DNA of 64,000 nt from Amaurobius ferox (Eukaryota; Arthropoda; Arachnida; Araneae; Amaurobiidae), in assembly GCA_951213105.1 (NCBI GenBank), contig OX578142.1, forward strand, positions 8,914,149 to 8,978,148, written 5' to 3'. The position numbers and the translations under genes are program-made. Each line of letters begins with the position of its first letter. Within the stretch, counting starts at the first letter, position 1. This document shows positions 56,601-64,000 of the stretch, piece after piece. Below the pieces are notes generated by a model, which did not search any database, was not told the origin of the DNA, and saw only the letters and a program-made list of their open reading frames with translations.

Positions 56601-59600
56601 CATTCCTCACTCAGTTTTTCATTCCTCTCCTGGTCTTCTGGATACCTCCCCGTCGATCATCGGCATTTCGGTGGCTTTTCAACCATAACTTTGGATATAG
56701 GAACAGCTTAAAATAAGTAACATCTGGTCCATTTACACTCATAAAAAGTAAATTGGACCCGTGGTGTATGGTTACACTGCTTCTTAAATCGGTTGCTATA
56801 GTGTTCATGGCACTAAAACCTTGCTCACAGTTTTCATTCCTCACTCAGTTTTTCATTCCTCTCCTGGTCTTCAGGATACCTCCCCGTCGATCATCGGCAT
56901 TTCGGTGGCTTTTCAACCATAACTTTGGATATAGGAACAGCTTAAAATAAGTAACATCTGGTCCATTTACACTCATAAAAAGTAAATTGGACCCGTGGTG
57001 TATGGTTACACTGCTTCTTAAATCGGTTGCTATGGTGTTCATGGCACTAAAACCTTGCTCACAGTTTTCATTCCTCACTCAGTTTTTCATTCCTCTCCTG
57101 GTCTTCTGGATACCTCCCCGTCGATCATCGGCATTTCGGTGGCTTTTCAACCATAACTTTGGATATAGGAACAGCTTAAAATAAGTAACATCTGGTCCAT
57201 TTACACTCATAAAAAGTAAATTGGACCCGTGGTGTATGGTTACACTGCTTCTTAAATCGGTTGCTATGGTTTTCATGGCACTAAAACCTTGCTCACAGTT
57301 TTCATTCCTCACTCAGTTTTTCATTCCTCTCCTGGTCTTCAGGATACCTCCCCGTCGATCATCGGCATTTCGGTGGCTTTTCAACCATAACTTTGGATAT
57401 AGGAACAGCTTAAAATAAGTAACATCTGGTCCATTTACACTCATAAAAAGTAAATTGGACCCGTGGTGTATGGTTACACTGCTTCTTAAATCGGTTGCTA
57501 TGGTGTTCACGGCACTAAAACTTTGCTCACAGTTTTCATTCCTCACTCAGTTTTTCATTCCTCTCCTGGTCTTCAGGATACCTCCCCGTCGATCATCGGC
57601 ATTTCGGTGGCTTTTCAACCATAACTTTGGATATAGGAGCAGCTTAAAATAAGTAACATCTGGTCCATTTACACTCATAAAAAGTAAATTGGACCCGTGG
57701 TGTATGGTTACACTGCTTCTTAAATCGGTTGCTATGGTGTTCATGGCACTAAAACCTTGCTCACAGTTTTCATTCCTCACTCAGTTTTTCATTCCTCTCC
57801 TGCTCTTTAAGATACCTCCCCGTCGATCATCGGCATTTCGGTGGCTTTTCAACCATAACTTTGGATATCGGAACAGCTTAAAATAAGTAATATCTGCTCC
57901 ATTTACACTCATAAAAAGTAAATTGGACCCGTGGTGTATGGTTACACTGCTTCTTAAATCGGTTGCTATGGTGTTCATGGCACTAAAACCTTGCTCACAG
58001 TTTTCATTCCTCACTCAGTTTTTCATTCCTCTCCTGGTCTTCTGGATACCTCCCCGTCGATCATCGGCATTTCGGTGGCTTTTCAACCATAACTTTGGAT
58101 ATAGGAACAGCTTAAAATAAGTAACATCTGGTCCATTTACACTCATAAAAAGTAAATTGGACCCGTGGTGTATGGTTACACTGCTTCTTAAATCGGTTGC
58201 TATGGTGTTCATGGCACTAAAACCTTGCTCACAGTTTTCATTCCTCACTCAGTTTTTCATTCCTCTCCTGGTCTTCTGGATACCTCCCCGTCGATCATCG
58301 GCATTTCGGTGGCTTTTCAACCATAACTTTGGATATAGGAACAGCTTAAAATAAGTAACATCTGGTCCATTTACACTCATAAAAAGTAAATTGGACCCGT
58401 GGTGTATGGTTACACTGCTTCTTAAATCGGTTGCTATGGTGTTCATGGCACTAAAACCTTGCTGACAGTTTTCATTCCTCACTCAGTTTTTCATTCCTCT
58501 CCTGGTCTTCAGGATACCTCCCCGTCGATCATCGGCATTTCGGTGGCTTTTCAGCCATAACTTTGGATATAGGAGCAGCTTAAAATAAGTAACATCTGGT
58601 CCATTTACACTCATAAAAAGTAAATTGGACCCGTGGTGTATGGTTACACTGCTTCTTAAATCGGTTGCTATGGTGTTCATGGCACTAAAACCTTGCTCAC
58701 AGTTTTCATTCCTCACTCAGTTTTTCATTCCTCTCCTGCTCTTTAAGATACCTCCCCGTCGATCATCGGCATTTCGGTGGCTTTTCAACCATAACTTTGG
58801 ATATAGGAACAGCTTAAAATAAGTAATATCTGCTCCATTTACACTCATAAAAAGTAAATTGGACCCGTGGTGTATGATTACACTGCTTCTTAAATCGGTT
58901 GCTATGGTGTTCATGGCACTAAAACCTTGCTCACAGTTTTCATTCCTCACTCAGTTTTTCATTCCTCTCCTGGTCTTCTGGATACCTCCCCGTCGATCAT
59001 CGGCATTTCGGTGGCTTTTTAACCATAATTTTGGATATAGGAGCAGCTTAAAATAAGTAACATCTGGTCCATTTACACTCATAAAAAGTAAATTGGACCC
59101 GTGGTGTATGGTTACACTGCTTCTTAAATCGGTTGCTATGGTGTTCATGGCACTAAAACCTTGCTCACAGTTTTCATTCCTCACTCAGTTTTTCATTCCT
59201 CTCCTGGTCTTCTGGATACCTCCCCGTCGATCATCGGCATTTCGGTGGCTTTTCAACCATAACTTTGGATATAGGAACAGCTTAAAATAAGTAACATCTG
59301 GTCCATTTACACTCATAAAAAGTAAATTGGACCCGTGGTGTATGGTTACACTGCTTCTTAAATCGGTTGCTATGGTGTTCATGGCACTAAAACCTTGCTC
59401 ACAGTTTTCATTCCTCACTCAGTTTTTCATTCCTCTCCTGCTCTTTAAGATACCTCCCCGTCGATCATCGGCATTTCGGTGGCTTTTCAACCACAACTTT
59501 GGATATAGGAACAGCTTAAAATAAGTAATATCTGCTCCATTTACACTCATAAAAAGTAAATTGGACCCGTGGTGTATGGTTACACTGCTTCTTAAATCGG

Positions 59601-61549
59601 TTGCTATGGTGTTCATGGCACTAAAACCTTGCTCACAGTTTTCATTCCTCACTCAGTTTTTCATTCCTCTCCTGGTCTTCTGGATACCTCCCCGTCGATC
59701 ATCGGCATTTCGGTGGCTTTTTAACCATAACTTTGGATATAGGAACAGCTTAAAATAAGTAACATCTGGTCCATTTACACTCATAAAAAGTAAATTGGAC
59801 CCGTGGTGTATGGTTACACTGCTTCTTAAATCGGTTGCTATGGTGTTCATGGCACTAAAACCTTGCTCACAGTTTTCATTCCTCACTCAGTTTTTCATTC
59901 CTCTCCTGGTCTTCAGGATACCTCCCCGTCGATCATCGGCATTTCGGTGGCTTTTCAACCATAATTTTGGATATAGGAGCAGCTTAAAATAAGTAACATC
60001 TGGTCCATTTACACTCATAAAAAGTAAATTGGACCCGTGGTGTATGGTTACACTGCTTCTTAAATCGGTTGCTATGGTGTTCATGGCACTAAAACCTTGC
60101 TCACAGTTTTCATTCCTCACTCAGTTTTTCATTCCTCTCCTGGTCTTCTGGATACCTCCCCGTCGATCATCGGCATTTCGGTGGCTTTTCAACCATAACT
60201 TTGGATATAGGAACAGCTTAAAATAAGTAACATCTGGTCCATTTACACTCATAAAAAGTAAATTGGACCCGTGGTGTATGGTTACACTGCTTCTTAAATC
60301 GGTTGCTATAGTGTTCATGGCACTAAAACCTTGCTCACAGTTTTCATTCCTCACTCAGTTTTTCATTCCTCTCCTGGTCTTCAGGATACCTCCCCGTCGA
60401 TCATCGGCATTTCGGTGGCTTTTCAACCATAACTTTGGATATAGGAACAGCTTAAAATAAGTAACATCTGGTCCATTTACACTCATAAAAAGTAAATTGG
60501 ACCCGTGGTGTATGGTTACACTGCTTCTTAAATCGGTTGCTATGGTGTTCATGGCACTAAAACCTTGCTCACAGTTTTCATTCCTCACTCAGTTTTTCAT
60601 TCCTCTCCTGGTCTTCTGGATACCTCCCCGTCGATCATCGGCATTTCGGTGGCTTTTCAACCATAACTTTGGATATAGGAACAGCTTAAAATAAGTAACA
60701 TCTGGTCCATTTACACTCATAAAAAGTAAATTGGACCCGTGGTGTATGGTTACACTGCTTCTTAAATCGGTTGCTATGGTGTTCATGGCACTAAAACCTT
60801 GCTCACAGTTTTCATTCCTCACTCAGTTTTTCATTCCTCTCCTGGTCTTCAGGATACCTCCCCGTCGATCATCGGCATTTCGGTGGCTTTTCAACCATAA
60901 CTTTGGATATAGGAGCAGCTTAAAATAAGTAACATCTGGTCCATTTACACTCATAAAAAGTAAATTTGACCCGTGGTGTATGGTTACACTGCTTCTTAAA
61001 TCGGTTGCTATGGTGTTCACGGCACTAAAACCTTTCTCACAGTTTTCATTCCTCACTCAGTTTTTCATTCCTCTCCTGGTCTTCAGGATACCTCCCCGTC
61101 GATCATCGGCATTTCGGTGGCTTTTCAACCATAACTTTGGATATAGGAGCAGCTTAAAATAAGTAACATCTGGTCCATTTACACTCATAAAAAGTAATTT
61201 GGACCCGTGGTGTATGGTTACACTGCTTCTTAAATCGGTTGCTATGGTGTTCACGGCACTAAAACCTTGCTCACAGTTTTCATTCCTCACTCAGTTTTTC
61301 ATTCCTCTCCTGGTCTTCAGGATACCTCCCCGTCGATCATCGGCATTTCGGTGGCTTTTCAACCATAACTTTGGATATAGGAACAGCTTAAAATAAGTTA
61401 CATCTGGTCCATTTACACTCATAAAAAGTAAATTGGACCCGTGGTGTATGGTTACATTGCTTCTTAAATCGGTTGCTATGGTGTTCATGGCACTAAAACC
61501 TTGCTCACAGTTTTCATTCCTCACTCAGTTTTTCATTCCTCTCCTGGTC
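41679..61549 (-). repeat. 234-bp satellite, about 85 tandem units, derived from a hAT-type transposase end
   Basis: Units start GATCATCGGCATTTCGGTGG at 41679 and every 234 bp after, without a single length change until 61549. Identity is very high; units fall into recurring types (see findings). Since 234 is 78 codons, the minus frame stays in phase through the whole array with one TGA per unit. It reads NENCEQGFSAMNTIATDLR, then LLFMSVNGPDVTYFKLF and YPKLWLKSHRNADD, the pattern of the C-terminal dimerisation region in hAT-type transposases and their host relatives (CExGFSxMNxIxTxxRxxL...LxxIxxxGPP...YVxxWLxxxHRSAD). The repeated 65- and 77-codon frames are thus fossils, not genes. Confidence 0.9.
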
Positions 61550-62010
61550 GTTCGCAGGATATTATTTTGAGGCTTGGTGGTCCTCATTTGTTTCTATTCA
61601 AGTTTGTAAATGACTAGCAAAAAAAAAAAAAGGCTGAACTTTGTTGAACTTTCTTGAGACCTTGAGAGGGCGCAACACGTATTCGGTATTTTTCAAAATT
61701 TCTTTAGAGTACTCTGCACGTACATCTCGTACCCTTTCGGGATAGCCTTGGTTATCATTCCGTGCAATTTAGCCCTAGCACAAAATTTTATGTAATATGT
61801 AAAAAAAATTTAATTAAAAAAAATTACGTGAAAATTGACATTAAAAAATGTTGAACTCTAAAAGTCCATACTACTAAACAGACCCATGCCCTGATATTCC
61901 AAATTAAAAAAAAAATTATTAATCAATTATCTTCAGCCCGGTTTCTGATATAAGCACTATTAATAATTGATAAAACTTAACAACCAGTTTCAAAGGCAAA
62001 AATAATCTCT

Positions 62011-62140
62011 TTGTCAGGATAGACAGATAGCAACTGTACCAGCAAGGGTAAGAATGCGTCTGGCTATACACTGATGAACTTTTAAACTGACAAACGCATT
62101 CTTGCCTGTGCTGGTGCGGTTGCTCTGTCCCTGTATCCTG
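62011..62140. repeat. Long imperfect hairpin
   Basis: Arm 62011-62059 (TTGTCAGGATAGACAGATAG... CAGCAAGGGTAAGAATGCGT) pairs with 62094-62140 (ACGCATTCTTGCCTGTGCTG...TGTATCCTGA) with scattered mismatches, around a loop of about 34 nt. Either a palindromic mini-transposon or a hairpin RNA source. Confidence 0.65.
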
Positions 62141-63827
62141 AAGAAGGATTCTGCTTTTTGCTTCTGAAGCCGATTGATGCTTTTAATCAAGATTTTATGC
62201 TGTTATTAATCCTACTTTTATTGCAGATTAATTTCCAGTTTTAAAGGCTATTAGATGGCCTTGTTCTCAATATTTGAAATGTTATAGTAAACAGAGGCAA
62301 ATGTGCACCTACCCCCTATCACGCATCACACCCAAAGTCCCAATATTTGGGAATAATAATATTAAAATAAATAAATATAGTAATTTTTATGACACTTTAG
62401 TGATCATGCTTTGGAATTAATTTATTTTACACAAAATGTGCAAAAACTTCAATCCATATACCAATTTATAGTACTTAATGGCATTTTTTATGATATTAGC
62501 TCCAGTTTAGAGAAGGGTGTTTTTACCTAATATTATTTGCTTATTTTTGTCCTATGTTAAAAGCTTCATAATTTCTATTTAAGGTATTTTATGCCCAAAC
62601 ATTCATTTACACTTTTTAATATATTACGGAAAGGTTTAACAATGTGATTATTTTTTTTTTGAGATACCGATTCCACTAAATAAATAAAAATAAAAGTTTT
62701 AATCCATGTAAAATTTTAAGAATTATTAAGCTAATCCTTTATTTCTATATACAAATGTTTAACACATGTATTTTAAACTTTGTTTCTATAAATAGTGTTC
62801 TTGCACCCATAGAAAAAAATATCTAGTATATTTTTTTTTAACAATAAAAGATATTTGCACATAATTTTGCAGTGTGTGGAATGCGCCCACAGTAAATTTA
62901 TTTGGTAATTTCAAGTCCTTATGCACCTATATCTTATAATTTATTACAACTTATTTTAAGCAGGATTATCCTAAATGCACCCATGGTACCCATAGTCAGG
63001 CAAACAATGCCAGTGTCCGAACAATTTGCCTGATCGCTTAACTTTTCAACAACTCGAATTTTTAACCCGACCATCGACTTCACGCACCTTTTGAATCAAT
63101 GTTCGGAGGTAAAGGACGGCAGGATATGTGAGCAACTGCTTTTATCTAAATATTCACACCTGTTTCTGAACTGTGAGCTTGGATTCTTCATTCACGCTAT
63201 TTTTACTTCAACATTTTTCTGGAAAAAGTCTCATTCTAATACTTTTAAAGAAGATTGACAACAAAAAAAACTTAATTATATCTTCAAATTTCTGTGTGTG
63301 GAAGTCGCACCCATGGGTTCCAATGCCACTGTCCAACGATGTGTGAACCGAATCCTTTTTTTAAATACATCAAAACTTACATTTTTAGGTAATCTGATAC
63401 TTATTTTGCCACATCCAAAAGAGTAAGATTTGCACAATTCTGTAATTTGACATAAAGTTGTATGTGTATATTTGCATTCTAGCAAAAAAAAAAGTTTTGA
63501 ATTATTACTTTATTTTATTTTCTGTGATTTTTGAAGCAAATGCATAAAAATGTAAATTGTGCTTACTATAAATGCAGTGCATTCGACTTTTCTCCCAGAG
63601 GACTTTTCTGCGCATGCCTGCCTTGAGTGCAGTTCAAGCAATGCCTTCTCTCTTGTAGAAATGATCGTTTTTAAAAAAAAAATTTCCACATTTGTGGACT
63701 GTATAGGAAATTGAGCTGGTTTGAAGAGGCGATTCTGTCATTGTGCTATAATATACAACTGGAATGAGTGCTTTGGCTCCAGTCTTTTTCTGAGTTGGTG
63801 AAAATTGTGTGCATTTGAAGAGGCGAT

Positions 63828-63905
63828 TATGTAAATGTATTACTTAAGTGTGTTTATTTAGAATCCAGGCAACATCCGGTAATTCATTGTAGTTAAGTTT
63901 AATAT
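63828..63905 (+). repeat. Dispersed repeat shared with 16045-16130
   Basis: Diverged copy: TGTAAATGTATTACTTAA, GTGTTTATTTA and GGCAACATCCGGTAATTCATT align with the copy at 16 kb in the same orientation. Confidence 0.5.
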
Positions 63906-64000
63906 AATCATTGAAATATTTGAGATGAGATGCATAAACTGTATTTATTTGTTGTAGAATAATGTATATTAATCTGACATCTGATTTTATTGGTTTGTAA

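Larger units (their letters stand above)
61550..64000. other. Non-coding right flank, no gene seen
   Basis: AT-rich. Short GCACCCATRG-like phrases recur near 62802, 62880, 62975 and 63306. A doubled GAAGAGGCGATTNTGTNA phrase occurs at about 63724 and 63808. A hairpin lies at 62011-62140. A minus frame at 63276-63485 has no protein-like features. Confidence 0.6.

Noticed and set aside
41777..61396. Dozens of recurring 65-aa (plus) and 77-aa (minus) open frames
   Set aside because: They are one satellite unit read over and over. The minus frame is a transposase fossil and the plus frame its shadow. There is no promoter and a stop in every unit.
63276..63485. 69-codon minus frame in the right flank
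   Set aside because: No domain, no start context, and overlaps short degenerate repeats.

Overview
The window looks like an AT-rich, repeat-dominated stretch of an animal genome, most likely an arthropod. An arachnid is plausible but unproven. The grounds are a Jockey-type LINE, a Tc1-like transposon, a tRNA-derived SINE and a Maverick/Polinton. I found no intact host gene, no rRNA, no functional tRNA and no CRISPR array. Everything recognisable is mobile, virus-like or satellite DNA, and most of it is decayed.

Layout. (1) 1-10192: three copies of an LTR of about 2.2-2.4 kb. Two of them (minus strand) flank a 3.5 kb non-coding interior with a primer-binding-like site, so this looks like a non-autonomous LTR retroelement. 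The third copy lies in opposite orientation and makes a palindrome of about 2 kb arms. (2) 10193-19400: non-coding, with dispersed and tandem repeats, including seven 94-bp units. (3) 19405-24725: the two halves of one Tc1-like transposase gene lie in opposite orientation, each abutting a Polinton terminus and each with the same 6-bp target duplication. Between them are a LINE fragment, a dead C2H2 zinc-finger fragment and a broken unrecognised gene.

(4) 24726-41681: the Polinton, an adintovirus-like element. From a central divergent promoter (32745-32819) a leftward set encodes a coiled-coil protein, an adenovirus pX/pVI-like protein, an adenain-like protease, penton, a small basic protein, the major capsid protein, a collagen/fibre-like protein, a Trp-repeat protein, a leucine-rich-repeat protein and small terminal-repeat proteins. 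The rightward set encodes the packaging ATPase, a membrane protein, a PLA2/zinc-ribbon protein, a chromodomain integrase, two small proteins and a protein-primed DNA polymerase B. Almost every start codon reads TAAATG. Many genes carry one or two stops or frameshifts. The polymerase carries a SINE-bearing insertion and is cut off at its polymerase motif A.

(5) 41679-61549: about 85 head-to-tail copies of a 234-bp satellite (exactly 78 codons) with higher-order organisation. Its minus strand still reads as the C-terminal dimerisation region of a hAT-type transposase. (6) 61550-64000: non-coding flank with one long imperfect hairpin.

Most noteworthy: the Polinton combines a full virion gene set with two gene families best known from entomopoxviruses and with a poxvirus-late-like TAAATG start signal. 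The Tc1 target site gives an exact record of its insertion and of a later rearrangement. The satellite appears to have arisen from a transposase gene end.
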